From positions 7,733,001 to 7,797,000 of the forward strand of contig NZ_JACHMI010000001.1 of assembly GCF_014207985.1 (NCBI RefSeq): DNA of 64,000 nt, given 5' to 3'. The stretch comes from Nonomuraea rubra (GTDB taxonomy: Bacteria > Actinomycetota > Actinomycetes > Streptosporangiales > Streptosporangiaceae). The notes below the pieces were generated by a model. It saw nothing but the letters and a program-made list of their open reading frames with translations. It did no database searches and was not told where the DNA came from. Of the stretch, positions 23,428-31,318 are shown piece after piece; the first letter of the stretch is position 1, and every line of letters begins with the position of its first letter. Made by a program: the position numbers and the translations under genes.

Positions 23428-23482
23428 CCAACCAACTGGTTGGATGTCAACCATCTAGTTGGTTTGCAACCAACCGGTTGGT
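23428..23482. promoter_or_regulatory. Triple operator array in TetR/MFS divergent promoter
   Basis: Three dyads of the form CCAACCA-NN-TGGTTGG: 23428-23443 (arms exact), 23447-23462 (TCAACCA/TAGTTGG, degenerate) and 23469-23482 (ACCAACCGGTTGGT, perfect). The centres are 19 and 21 bp apart, about two helical turns each, so dimers would lie on one face of the DNA. Confidence 0.85.
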
Positions 23483-23497
23483 GGCTAGGATGTCGTC

Positions 23498-24070
23498 ATG
23501 GCACCCAAGGTCTCGACCGCCGCTACCCGCGCCGCCCTGCTGGAGGCCGCGCGGGAGGAATTCGCCGCGTACGGGGTGGCGGGCGCGCGCGTGGATCGCA
23601 TCGCCGAGCGCGCCGGCGTCAACAAGGAGCGCATCTACGGGCACTTCGGCAGCAAGGAGAAGCTGTTCGACGCCGTCATCACCGAGGCGCTCGACGACCT
23701 GACGGCCCAGATCGCCCTGCCCGGCGCCGACCCCGTCGACTACGTGGCCAAGCTGACCGACTACTACCGCGCGCATCCCGACCTGGTGCGGCTGCTGATG
23801 TGGGAGGCGCTCAACTACCGGGGCGAGGAGCTCCTGGAGGGCCAGGAGGCCCGGGTGGAGCGCTGCGGCCGCAAGACGGCCTCGCTGGCGGAGGGCCGGG
23901 GTGAGGAGCCTTCGGCGCGCACGGCCAGGATGTTGTTCACGCTGACGGGGCTGGCGCTGTTCCCGGCGATGATGCCGCAGCTCGCGCGCATCATCCTGCG
24001 GGACGCCGCCGACGACCACGAGGCGATGCGCGACCAGATCGCCGCCTTCGTCACCGCCGCGCTCAAGTGA
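23498..24070 (+). CDS. TetR family transcriptional regulator
   Basis: 190 residues. The N-terminal helix-turn-helix reads RAALLEAAREEFAAYG...VDRIAERAGVNKERIYGHFGSKEKLFDAV. The ligand-binding domain (LMWEALNYRGEELL) is family-typical but gives no hint of the ligand. Divergent from the MFS transporter; the three-dyad array in between is its probable binding region and would cover both promoters. Confidence 0.9.
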   Translation: MAPKVSTAATRAALLEAAREEFAAYGVAGARVDRIAERAGVNKERIYGHFGSKEKLFDAVITEALDDLTAQIALPGADPVDYVAKLTDYYRAHPDLVRLLMWEALNYRGEELLEGQEARVERCGRKTASLAEGRGEEPSARTARMLFTLTGLALFPAMMPQLARIILRDAADDHEAMRDQIAAFVTAALK

Positions 24071-24091
24071 CCGCCGGGCCGGCGGCCGGCT

Positions 24092-24113
24092 CCCTGCCCA
24101 TCGGCGAGCAGGG
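24092..24113. terminator. Small hairpin between convergent genes
   Basis: CCCTGC (24092-24097) pairs with GCAGGG (24108-24113) over a 10-nt loop in the 58-bp gap between convergent stops, flanked by GC-rich imperfect complementarity. Weak evidence. Confidence 0.35.
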
Positions 24114-24128
24114 TTGGCCGGCGGGCGG

Positions 24129-25055
24129 TCAGGCGTCCACGGTGACCATCGGCGGGCGTTCGCCGATGCCGACGTCCCGGATCAGGACCTCGTGCCCGTT
24201 CTGCCCCCGGCGGAACTGGGCCAGCCGCAACGACGGCTCGTGGAACGTCTGGATCTTCCCCTGGCGCTCCAGCCGGGACCAGGCGGCGAGCATGATCTGC
24301 CCCGCCATCCCGCCGAGCGCCTCCGTGGACTGGGGCGCGTGCTCGCGTGACCCCAGGTCCACCTGCGCGAAGGCGTCCAGCCCCGCCAGTTCGAGGAGAT
24401 CGATCAGGAGCCCCAGCTCGACGCCGTAGCCGGTCACGAAGGGCACCCGTTCCAGGGCCGAGCGCCGGCCCGCGTACTCCCCCGCGAGTGGCTGCACGAA
24501 ACCCGCCAGTTCGGGCCAGTGCAGGTTGATCAGTGGCCGGGCCACCAGCTCCGTGACGCGCCCGCCGCCGTTGCCTGCGGCGTTCACCGGCCGGTCATAG
24601 CACCCCTTGGCGTACGCCACGCTCGGGTCACCCAGCAGCGGCCCCAGCACTCCGAGCACCAACGAAGGCCGAAAATTCCGGATATCGGCGTCGACGAACA
24701 CCAGCACGTCACCCGAGGTGACAGCCAGTGACTTCCACAGCGCCTCCCCCTTGCCGTCGAGCGGTTTGAGCTGCGGCAGGATCTCGTCCTGGGCATGCAC
24801 CCTGGCCCCCGCGCGGGCCGCCACCAGCGCCGTGTCATCAGTGGAACGCGAGTCGATGACCACGAGCTCGTCCACGAGCGGGCCCAGCTCGCGCCGGATC
24901 ACGCCGACGATCTCCCCGACGGTGTCCCGCTCGTCGCGGGCCGGGAGCACCACGCTGACCGTGGTCTCCCCCTTGGCGGCCAGCAGGTCCCGGAGCGGCC
25001 AGTCCCCGGCGGACGAAGTACGGCGCCGCAACCAGCCATGCACTTCCGGCAGCAT
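24129..25055 (-). CDS. gpgS: Glucosyl-3-phosphoglycerate synthase
   Basis: 308 residues, GT81 family. It transfers glucose from an NDP-sugar to 3-phosphoglycerate, the first step towards glucosylglycerate and methylglucose lipopolysaccharides. Visible landmarks: VVLPARDERDTVGEIV (nucleotide-sugar site), VFVDADIRNF (the metal-binding DxD), and RVTELVARPLINLHWPEL followed by PLAGEYAGRR and VPFVTGYGVELGLLID, which follow the mycobacterial GpgS pattern closely. ATG at 25055. It is monocistronic; a -10-like TATATG lies upstream in the 173-bp gap to the next gene. Confidence 0.88.
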   Translation of the reverse strand: MLPEVHGWLRRRTSSAGDWPLRDLLAAKGETTVSVVLPARDERDTVGEIVGVIRRELGPLVDELVVIDSRSTDDTALVAARAGARVHAQDEILPQLKPLDGKGEALWKSLAVTSGDVLVFVDADIRNFRPSLVLGVLGPLLGDPSVAYAKGCYDRPVNAAGNGGGRVTELVARPLINLHWPELAGFVQPLAGEYAGRRSALERVPFVTGYGVELGLLIDLLELAGLDAFAQVDLGSREHAPQSTEALGGMAGQIMLAAWSRLERQGKIQTFHEPSLRLAQFRRGQNGHEVLIRDVGIGERPPMVTVDA

Positions 25056-25228
25056 GCGACACCACCCCCGAATCCCCCATATATCAGGCTCTGTCTGGTT
25101 TTCTACCCTGACCCCGCGTTCACCTGCTTCTTTGCACCCATCGCCCAGTCCTGCCCACCGATCGCCGCTACTCACAGAACGCGGCAGCCCCGCCTCTCGC
25201 GAGTGCGCACCACCCGGCCACCCGCTGT

Positions 25229-26134
25229 TCACCAGCCCAGTTCGTCGCAGCCCTGGTGGTCGGCCGGCTCGACCTGGAGGGTGGCGTGCGCGACGCCGTG
25301 CCGGCGGCGCAGGAGGTCGCGGGCCTGGTCCAGGACGGCGTGGTTGTCGCTGAGGTCGCCGGTGACGAGGTGGGCGGTGGCGACGTTCATGCCGGAGGTC
25401 AGGGTCCACAGATGCAGGTCGTGCACGTCGCGTACGCCCTCGATGGCCGCCAGGTCGTTCGCCACGGCGGCGGCGTCGATCCCCTCGGGCACGTGCTGGC
25501 CCAGGACCGCGAAGACCTGCCGGCCGAGCGAGATCGCCCGCACGGCGACGAACACGCCGATGCCCAGGGCGATGACGGTGTCCCAGAGCGCCTGCCCGGT
25601 GGCCGCGACCAGCCAGCCGGCCACGATGACGCCGACCGAGCCGGCGGTGTCGGCCACGACCTCGAGGTAGGCGCCCTTGACGTTCAGGCTCTCGCCCGCG
25701 CCGGCGCGCAGCAACAGCAGCGCGATCAGGTTCACCACCAGGCCGACGGCGCCCACGACGATCATCGGCCCGGAGGAGACCTCGGCGGGCCCGCCGATCC
25801 GGCCGATCGCCTCCAGCACGACGTACAGCGCCACGCCCAGCATCAGCACGACGGCCAGCAGCGACGCGAACACCTCCGCCCGGTACGAGCCGTAGCTGCG
25901 CCGGCCCGTGGTGTCGGGGCGGACGGCGATCCTGGTGGCGACCAGCGCCGCGCCGAGCGTGACCACGTCGGCGGCCATGTGGCCGGCGTCCGACAGCAGC
26001 GACAGCGAGCCCGACAGCAGGCCGAAGACCAGCTCCACCACGAAGAAGGCGCCGATCAGCACGAACGACACCGCCAGCCGCCAGCGGTGGCGGCTGCCCG
26101 CGTGCCCGTGGCCGTGCCCGTGCCCGGCGCCCAT
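25229..26134 (-). CDS. Cation diffusion facilitator (CzcD-like) metal exporter
   Basis: 301 residues. A His-rich N-terminus (GHGHGHGHAGSRH) precedes six membrane segments with the metal-site motifs LLSDAGHMAADVV and YLEVVADTAGSV (HxxxD and its partner), then a cytoplasmic metal-sensing domain. It exports zinc, cobalt or a related divalent cation in exchange for protons. Its ATG overlaps the ArsR stop (TGATG), so the two are translationally coupled and the metal sensor controls the exporter. Confidence 0.9.
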   Translation of the reverse strand: MGAGHGHGHGHAGSRHRWRLAVSFVLIGAFFVVELVFGLLSGSLSLLSDAGHMAADVVTLGAALVATRIAVRPDTTGRRSYGSYRAEVFASLLAVVLMLGVALYVVLEAIGRIGGPAEVSSGPMIVVGAVGLVVNLIALLLLRAGAGESLNVKGAYLEVVADTAGSVGVIVAGWLVAATGQALWDTVIALGIGVFVAVRAISLGRQVFAVLGQHVPEGIDAAAVANDLAAIEGVRDVHDLHLWTLTSGMNVATAHLVTGDLSDNHAVLDQARDLLRRRHGVAHATLQVEPADHQGCDELGW

Positions 26135-26514
26135 CAGGCGTTCCCCTCGCGCTCGGGGTGCAGCGCCTCGGTGTGCTCGGTGTGGGCCAGCGCGAGGTCG
26201 AGCAGCATGCGGACGTGCGGGTCCTCCAGCCGGTAGAAGGCCATCCGGCCGGAGCGGCGGGCGGCCACGATGCGGTGGGCGCGCAGCAGCCGCAGCGCGT
26301 GGGAGACGGCCGACTCGCTCTGGCCGGTCACCGCCGCCAGGTCGCACACGCACAACTCGCCGTCCAGCAGGGCCACCAGCAACCGCAGCCGGTTCGGGTC
26401 GGACAGCAGCCCGAAGACGTCGGCGGTGTCGGCCAGGTCGTCGGTGGCCGGCATCCGCTCCCGCACGGCGGCGACCCTGCCGGCGTCGACCACCCGGGTG
26501 GTACAGCTGTCCAT
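26134..26514 (-). CDS. ArsR/SmtB family metal-sensing repressor
   Basis: 126 residues from ATG 26514 (MDSCTTR...). The winged helix includes LLSDPNRLRLLVALLDGELCVCDLAAVTGQSESAVSHALRLL. ELCVCDLA is the alpha-3 metal site and, with the N-terminal Cys, would bind a soft or borderline metal. An ATG at 26547 would place the operator inside the gene, so I prefer the later start; no ribosome site is seen before it, and a leaderless transcript is possible. Co-transcribed with the CDF exporter. Confidence 0.85.
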   Translation of the reverse strand: MDSCTTRVVDAGRVAAVRERMPATDDLADTADVFGLLSDPNRLRLLVALLDGELCVCDLAAVTGQSESAVSHALRLLRAHRIVAARRSGRMAFYRLEDPHVRMLLDLALAHTEHTEALHPEREGNA

Positions 26515-26529
26515 GGCCAAAACTTTGTT

Positions 26530-26549
26530 ATCTGAAGAGGTATTCATAT
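26530..26549. promoter_or_regulatory. ArsR/SmtB-type operator
   Basis: ATCTGAA-N6-TTCATAT (26530-26549) is the classic imperfect dyad of ArsR-family repressors (ideal ATATGAA-N6-TTCATAT, one mismatch). It lies 16 bp upstream of the chosen ArsR start and is markedly AT-rich. Confidence 0.75.
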
Positions 26550-26560
26550 GTACAACGATA

Positions 26561-26591
26561 GGGCCCCGTGATGACAGGCTGTCAAGGGCCC
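26561..26591 (-). terminator. Composite hairpin after the DeoR gene
   Basis: GGGCCC (26561-26566) can pair with GGGCCC (26586-26591) enclosing a perfect TGACA-GGC-TGTCA stem (26572-26584). It lies 12 bp past the DeoR stop and ahead of the ArsR operator. No clear T-tract. Confidence 0.4.
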
Positions 26592-26603
26592 CACGCCTCT
26601 TCG

Positions 26604-27380
26604 TCAGCCTCCGGCGGGAACGGTCACGAGGTGCACGCCACGGGACTTGAAGGGCTCCAGGGCCTGGGGGGTGGCGGTCGTGTCGGTCACCAGGGTCCAG
26701 GTGTCGGGCATGCGGGCCCAGGCGTGGAAGGGCCTGCGCCCCAGCTTGGCGGCGTGCACGAGCAGGTAGACGTGCCGGGAGCGCTGCATCATCAGCTCCT
26801 TCATGCGCGTCTGCTGCAGGCTGGCCTCGCAGATGCCGTCCTCGGCCGTCACGCCGTCGGCCCCCAGGAAGACCCGGTCGAACGTCATCCGGCTCAGCGC
26901 CGCCTCCGCGAGCGGGCCGACGAAGCCCTGGCTCACCTGCCTCAGCGTGCCGCCGAGGCACTCCACGTGCACGCCCGTGGCGCCCACCAGCTCCTGGAGG
27001 GCGTTGAGGCCGGTGGTGGCGATCGTGAGGTCCGCCGCCGAACGCAGCTCGTGGGCCAGGGCGCCGGTGGTCGAGCCCGCGTCGAGCAGGATCGTCTCAC
27101 CGGGGCGGATCTGCGCGGCGGCCCAGGCGGCGATCGCGCGCTTGGCCTCGAACGCCTCCCCGATGCGCTGCCGCAGCGACGCCTCCGGATGGGTGACGAC
27201 CGCCATCGCGCCACCGTACGTGCGGGCCAGCAGGCCCGCCGCCTTCAGGTGGGCCAGGTCGCGGCGGATCGTGGAGGCGGTCACCCCGAGCTGGGCCGAC
27301 AGCTCCTCGACACTGGCCAGCCCGGTGGTGGTGGCCAGGCGGACGATCTCGTCACGGCGAACCTGTGCTGCGCGGCCCAT
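26604..27380 (-). CDS. DeoR family transcriptional regulator
   Basis: 258 residues. The N-terminal helix-turn-helix (VEELSAQLGVTASTIRRDLAHLKAAGLL) is followed by the DeoR sensor domain with ILLDAGSTTGALAHEL and FLGADGVTAEDGI, which binds phosphorylated sugars. It is the last gene of a unit with a PdxA-like dehydrogenase (16-bp gap) and a four-carbon acid-sugar kinase. It probably represses that unit and the divergent genes in response to a sugar-acid phosphate. Confidence 0.88.
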   Translation of the reverse strand: MGRAAQVRRDEIVRLATTTGLASVEELSAQLGVTASTIRRDLAHLKAAGLLARTYGGAMAVVTHPEASLRQRIGEAFEAKRAIAAWAAAQIRPGETILLDAGSTTGALAHELRSAADLTIATTGLNALQELVGATGVHVECLGGTLRQVSQGFVGPLAEAALSRMTFDRVFLGADGVTAEDGICEASLQQTRMKELMMQRSRHVYLLVHAAKLGRRPFHAWARMPDTWTLVTDTTATPQALEPFKSRGVHLVTVPAGG

Positions 27381-27396
27381 CGGCGTCCCTCTCCCC

Positions 27397-28395
27397 TCAC
27401 ACGCCCTGCGCGGACGACAGCTCGGCCGCCTGGCGGAGGGCCTCGATCATGCTACCCGCGTCGGCCACGCCCTTTCCCGCTATGTCGAACGCGGTGCCGT
27501 GGTCGACGGACGTCCTGATCACCGGCAGCCCGACGGTGATGTTGACGCCCGCCTCCAGGCCCAGGATCTTGACGGGGCCGTGGCCCTGGTCGTGGTACAT
27601 GGCCACGATGAGGTCGTAGTCGCCCCGGCCCGCCAGGAAGAACGCCGTGTCGGCCGGGAGCGGGCCGTGCACGTCCATGCCCTCGGCGCGCAGCCGTTCG
27701 ACCGCCGGGACGACCTTCTCCTCCTCCTCGCCGTACCCGAACAGGCCGTTCTCGCCCGCGTGCGGGTTGATGCCGCACACGCCGATCCTGGGCCGGTCGA
27801 GGCCGGAGCCGCGCATGGCGGCGTGCCCGCGCCGGATCGTCCGCTCCACCAGGCCGGGCTCGATGCGGGCGACCGCGTCGATGAGGCCGATGTGGGTGGT
27901 GACGTGGATGACCTTCACCTTGTGGGTGGAGAGCATCATCGACACCTCCTCCGTGCCGGTCAGGTGCGCGAGCAGCTCGGTGTGGCCGGGGTAGACGTGG
28001 CCGGCGGCGTGCAGGGCCTCCTTGTTCAGCGGGGCCGTGCAGATGGCCTGGACCTGGCCGGACATCGCCAGCTCCGCGGCCAGCCGTACGTACTCGTAGG
28101 CCGCGCCGCCCGCGACCGCCGACACCCGACCCCACGGCAGGTCCTCGGGCAGCAGGCCGGGATCGATGACGTTGACGCGGCCCGGCTCGAACGCGGCCTC
28201 GGCGACGCCGCCCACGGTCACCACCTCCGGCCGTACGCCGAGGCAGGCGGCGGCCTTGCGCAGGCGTCCCGCGTCACCGATGACGACGGGGCGGCAGAAG
28301 GTGGCGGTCTCGGGGGCGAGCAGGGCGCCGACGACGACCTCCGGGCCTACGCCGGAGCCGTCCCCCATGGTGAGGGCGATGAGAGGTGTGCTCAT
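27397..28395 (-). CDS. PdxA-like 4-phospho-D-threonate/erythronate dehydrogenase
   Basis: 332 residues, PdxA family: TMGDGSGVGPEVV at the start, PLNKEALHAAGHVYPGHTELLA, and metal-binding His residues including those in NPHAGENG and MYHDQGHGPVKI. Although PdxA acts in vitamin B6 synthesis, copies beside a DUF1537 kinase (PdxA2) oxidise 4-phosphothreonate or 4-phosphoerythronate with loss of CO2, giving dihydroxyacetone phosphate. The ATG overlaps the kinase stop (ATGA). I therefore call it catabolic. Confidence 0.85.
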   Translation of the reverse strand: MSTPLIALTMGDGSGVGPEVVVGALLAPETATFCRPVVIGDAGRLRKAAACLGVRPEVVTVGGVAEAAFEPGRVNVIDPGLLPEDLPWGRVSAVAGGAAYEYVRLAAELAMSGQVQAICTAPLNKEALHAAGHVYPGHTELLAHLTGTEEVSMMLSTHKVKVIHVTTHIGLIDAVARIEPGLVERTIRRGHAAMRGSGLDRPRIGVCGINPHAGENGLFGYGEEEEKVVPAVERLRAEGMDVHGPLPADTAFFLAGRGDYDLIVAMYHDQGHGPVKILGLEAGVNITVGLPVIRTSVDHGTAFDIAGKGVADAGSMIEALRQAAELSSAQGV

Positions 28396-30266
28396 GTCAG
28401 CCTTTCGGGTGCGAGATGGGCGGCTATGCGGACGAGGCTGTCGCGGTCCCCGAAACTGCCCGGCCTGGTGACGACCGAGCGGCCTTCGGGGGTGAGGCAG
28501 TGGACGGCGCCGTGGTGGATCTGGGCCACGGGGGTCAGCTCGCGTACCTGGAGCGCGTCGAGGACCCGCCTGGCCGTCTCGCCGCCGGTGAGGACCAGGT
28601 CGGGGGCGGGGGTGTGGCCGGTGAGCGCGGCGCCTACGAGGTCGGCGAGCGTGGTCGCGGCGGTGGGTGGCGCCTGGCCGCTGATCGTCAGCACGACGGT
28701 CGCGGTGGCCGCGGTGGCCGCGGTGGTCTGGCCGAGGGCTTGGCGCAGGCGCTGTGCGAGGTGCGTGCGGTGGGCAGGGGTGGCGGCCAGGTCGGTTTCG
28801 GCGTCGAGGGTGATCGGGTGGGCGCCGTACGAGAGGAGCAGACGCGCCTGCTCGGCCGCCCCGGGCTCGGCGGTGCCGACGACGACCAGGAGGGGCCGGG
28901 TTTCGGTACGGCCAATGCCGCGGACTGCCGGGAGAAGAGCGCCCGTGCGAGGAATGGCCGGGGGAAGCGCATCCACGCGAGCCGTGATCGAGTGGTGCGT
29001 GCCCGAGTTGGGGATGATCGGGGACTGTGTGCCCGCGCGATCGGTGATCGGGGGCTGTGCGTCCGCGCGATCGGCGATCGGGGGCTGTGCGTCCATGCGC
29101 TCGGCGATCGGGGGCTGTGCGTCCAGGAAGCGGCCGAGGGCGGAGGCGAGGCCGCCCGCGCCGATGAAGCGGGCGCGGTGATCGGCCGCGAGTGCCGCGC
29201 TGACGATCGCGCCGAGGTCGGAGTCCGTTTCCGCGTCGCACACGGCGATCCGCCCGGCGGTCTGCGCCAGCGTCCGTACGAGGGTGTCATGGCCGGCGCG
29301 GACGGCGGCGAGCGGCACGATCGCGGACGGCACGCCACCCAGCGCATCGGTGACGGACGCCGGTGCGGGGCGACGCTCCACCTGCCAGGCGCGCGTTTCG
29401 CGCAAGGACAGGCCGCCGATGTACGCGACGCCACCGACGGTCACACGTCCGGCGGCCGGCAACGCCGGCGCGAACACGACGAGCGCGGGTGAGGGCAGGT
29501 GCGATGCCTGTGCCGGGCCGGCAGGCGCAAGAGAGGCCGAGGCATCGCGCACCCCGGCCTCGCCCACTGCCGCATCCCGCACCGCGACGTCACGCACTGC
29601 CACGTCGTGCGCGGTCACGTCGTGCGCGGTCACGTCGTGCGCGGTCACGTCGTGCGCGGTCACGTCGTGCGCGGTCACGTCGTGCGCGGTCACGTCGTGC
29701 GCGGTCACGTCGTGCGCGGTCACGTCGTGCGCGGTCACGTCGTGCACCGCAGCGTCTCTCACCGCCCCCTCGCGCACCACCGCATGGCAGGCCCCGCCCT
29801 CTCGCACGGGCGCGTCACGCACGGGCGCGTCACGCGCCGCAGCGCCCCGCCTCGCCGCATCGCGCCCCGCAGCGCTCCGCTCCGCCCCCTCGCACACCGC
29901 CCCCTCGCACACCGCCCCCTCGCACACCGCCCTCTCGCACACCGCCCCTTCGCGCACTACCGCATCGTGAGGTGCGCTCGCGTGGAGGGTTGCGGCGGCT
30001 GTGGCGGGCAGGTTGCCGCGGAGCAATGAGTCGATCTTGACGAAGACGCGCCGTTCCCCCGCGTGCCGCAACGCCTCCCGCACCAGCTCCCCGGCCTCCT
30101 CCCGGTACCGGCAGTCGAGATCGGCCACCACCACAGGCGCCGCGAACGCGTACGGCGGCCCGGAGAGCGCGATCCGCGCAGAACGAGCGGGCGCCATGAG
30201 CAACGCGGCCACCTCCGCCGCACCCGAGAGGTCATCGGCCAGGGCGAAGACGGAAGCCGATCGCAC
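28392..30266 (-). CDS. Four-carbon acid sugar kinase (DUF1537/OtnK family) enlarged by tandem repeats
   Basis: 624 residues, about 200 more than the family's usual 420 or so. The N-terminal domain (VFALADDLSGAAEVA; VFVKIDSLLRGNLPA; ALVVFAPALPAAGRVTVGG) and the C-terminal ATP-binding domain (PLLVVVGTAEPGAAEQARLL; LVLTGGETARRVLDAL; RPGSFGD) are intact. The family phosphorylates threonate, erythronate or related acids. Two insertions interrupt the domains: GAVCE- and HDVTA-type pentapeptides after NLPATAAATLHAS, and DAQPPIADRA-type decapeptides in the interdomain linker. GTG at 30266 follows GGAGG at 9 bp. Whether it is active is uncertain. Confidence 0.8.
   Translation of the reverse strand: MRSASVFALADDLSGAAEVAALLMAPARSARIALSGPPYAFAAPVVVADLDCRYREEAGELVREALRHAGERRVFVKIDSLLRGNLPATAAATLHASAPHDAVVREGAVCERAVCEGAVCEGAVCEGAERSAAGRDAARRGAAARDAPVRDAPVREGGACHAVVREGAVRDAAVHDVTAHDVTAHDVTAHDVTAHDVTAHDVTAHDVTAHDVTAHDVTAHDVAVRDVAVRDAAVGEAGVRDASASLAPAGPAQASHLPSPALVVFAPALPAAGRVTVGGVAYIGGLSLRETRAWQVERRPAPASVTDALGGVPSAIVPLAAVRAGHDTLVRTLAQTAGRIAVCDAETDSDLGAIVSAALAADHRARFIGAGGLASALGRFLDAQPPIAERMDAQPPIADRADAQPPITDRAGTQSPIIPNSGTHHSITARVDALPPAIPRTGALLPAVRGIGRTETRPLLVVVGTAEPGAAEQARLLLSYGAHPITLDAETDLAATPAHRTHLAQRLRQALGQTTAATAATATVVLTISGQAPPTAATTLADLVGAALTGHTPAPDLVLTGGETARRVLDALQVRELTPVAQIHHGAVHCLTPEGRSVVTRPGSFGDRDSLVRIAAHLAPERLT
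29011..29125. repeat. 30-bp in-frame tandem repeats, about four copies
   Basis: Units at 29011-29040 (diverged), 29041-29070, 29071-29100 and 29101-29125 share TCGGGGGCTGTGCGTCC. They encode DAQPPIADRA-like decapeptides in the interdomain linker of the DUF1537 kinase. Confidence 0.9.
29611..29745. repeat. Nine identical 15-bp tandem repeats
   Basis: GCGGTCACGTCGTGC is repeated nine times without a single difference from 29611 to 29745, giving nine HDVTA pentapeptides on the coding strand. The flanks (VRDVAVRD and AAVHD) look like decayed further units. Confidence 0.97.
29884..29958. repeat. Five 15-bp tandem repeats (CACACC type)
   Basis: GCCCCCTCGCACACC occurs three times exactly (29884-29928) and twice with changes (29929-29943, 29944-29958). 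They encode GAVCE-type pentapeptides just N-terminal of the HDVTA array. Confidence 0.93.
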
Positions 30267-30293
30267 CCCCACCACACCTCCAAGCCCACAGAT

Positions 30294-30327
30294 TTGCGCA
30301 AGACGCGCGACAAGCATTGCACGAAAC
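30294..30327. promoter_or_regulatory. Possible DeoR sites in the divergent gap
   Basis: TTGCGCAA (30294-30301) is a palindrome, and a related TTGCACGAAA lies about 23 bp further on (from 30317). DeoR proteins often bind spaced direct half-sites. The gap (30267-30380) separates the kinase operon from the aldo/keto reductase operon. Confidence 0.3.
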
Positions 30328-30380
30328 GCGCACGTTCTGCCACAGTTGTCGGCGAGCGACCCGCGCGAGAGGAGCCCGCG

Positions 30381-31301
30381 ATGAGCGCCGAGCCCGTGCT
30401 CGGAACCATGACGTTCGGCGACACCGTGGACCCCGCCACAGCCGCGCGGATGCTGGACCTCGCGCTCGACGCGGGCGTCACCGGCGTGGACACCGCCAAC
30501 GGCTACGCGGGCGGCGCCGCCGAGGAGATCCTGGGCACGCTGCTGCGCGGCCGCAGGGACCGCGTGGTGCTGGCGACCAAGGCGGGCATCCCGCACCCGG
30601 ACGCCGCCGGGCACGCGCCCCTGTCCCCCGCCGGGCTGCGGCTGGCGCTGGAGGGCAGCCTGCGGCGGCTCGGCACGGACCACGTGGACCTGTTCTACCT
30701 GCACCAGCCCGACCGGGCCACGCCGCTGGAGTCCACGCTGGCCACGGTCGCCGAGCTGATGGCGGAGGGCAAGATCGGCGAGCTGGGCGTGTCCAACTAC
30801 GCGGCCTGGCAGATCGCGGGGATGAGCCCGCGCCCGGTGGTCGCCCAGCAGCTCTACAACCTGCTGGCGCGGCGGGTCGAGGACGAGTACGCCGAGTTCG
30901 CCGTCACCTCCGGGCTGCGCACGATGGTCTACAACCCGCTCGGCGGCGGCCTGCTGACCGGCCGGCACCGCTTCGACCAGACCCCGGCGACCGGCCGGTT
31001 CGGCGACTCGCGGCTGGCGGCGATGTACCGGGAGCGGTACTGGGACGCCGAGCTGTTCAAGGCGGTCGAGGCGCTCGGCTCGATCGCGCTGGAGGCCGGG
31101 CTGCCCCTGCCCGAGCTGTCGCTGCGCTGGCTGCTCGGCCGGCCGATGGTGAGTGCGGTGCTGCTCGGCGCCTCCAGCCCCGCCCAGCTGCGCGCGAACC
31201 TGGCCGCCCTGGCCGCGGGCCCGCTGCCCGCCGAGGTGGCCGCCGCCTGCGACACCGTGGGCGACGCGCTGCGCGGCCCGATGCCCGCCTACAACCGATG
31301 A
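30381..31301 (+). CDS. Aldo/keto reductase (four-carbon sugar-acid locus)
   Basis: 306 residues. Catalytic Asp/Tyr in VDTANGYAGG, Lys in VLATKAGI, His in DLFYLHQPDRATP; GVSNYAAWQIAG and VLLGASSPAQL close the barrel. GAGGAG precedes the ATG at 30381 by 6 bp. It begins the operon divergent from the DUF1537 kinase and overlaps the HpcH/HpaI aldolase region by coupling. It may oxidise or reduce the sugar acid that feeds the kinase, a step normally done by a 3-hydroxyacid dehydrogenase in such loci. Confidence 0.85.
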   Translation: MSAEPVLGTMTFGDTVDPATAARMLDLALDAGVTGVDTANGYAGGAAEEILGTLLRGRRDRVVLATKAGIPHPDAAGHAPLSPAGLRLALEGSLRRLGTDHVDLFYLHQPDRATPLESTLATVAELMAEGKIGELGVSNYAAWQIAGMSPRPVVAQQLYNLLARRVEDEYAEFAVTSGLRTMVYNPLGGGLLTGRHRFDQTPATGRFGDSRLAAMYRERYWDAELFKAVEALGSIALEAGLPLPELSLRWLLGRPMVSAVLLGASSPAQLRANLAALAAGPLPAEVAAACDTVGDALRGPMPAYNR

Positions 31302-31318
31302 CGAGGAGACCCGAACCC

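Noticed and set aside
29611..29745. Tandem 15-bp array considered as a CRISPR or origin iteron array
   Set aside because: There are no spacers, no cas genes and no dnaA boxes. The units keep the reading frame of a real gene.
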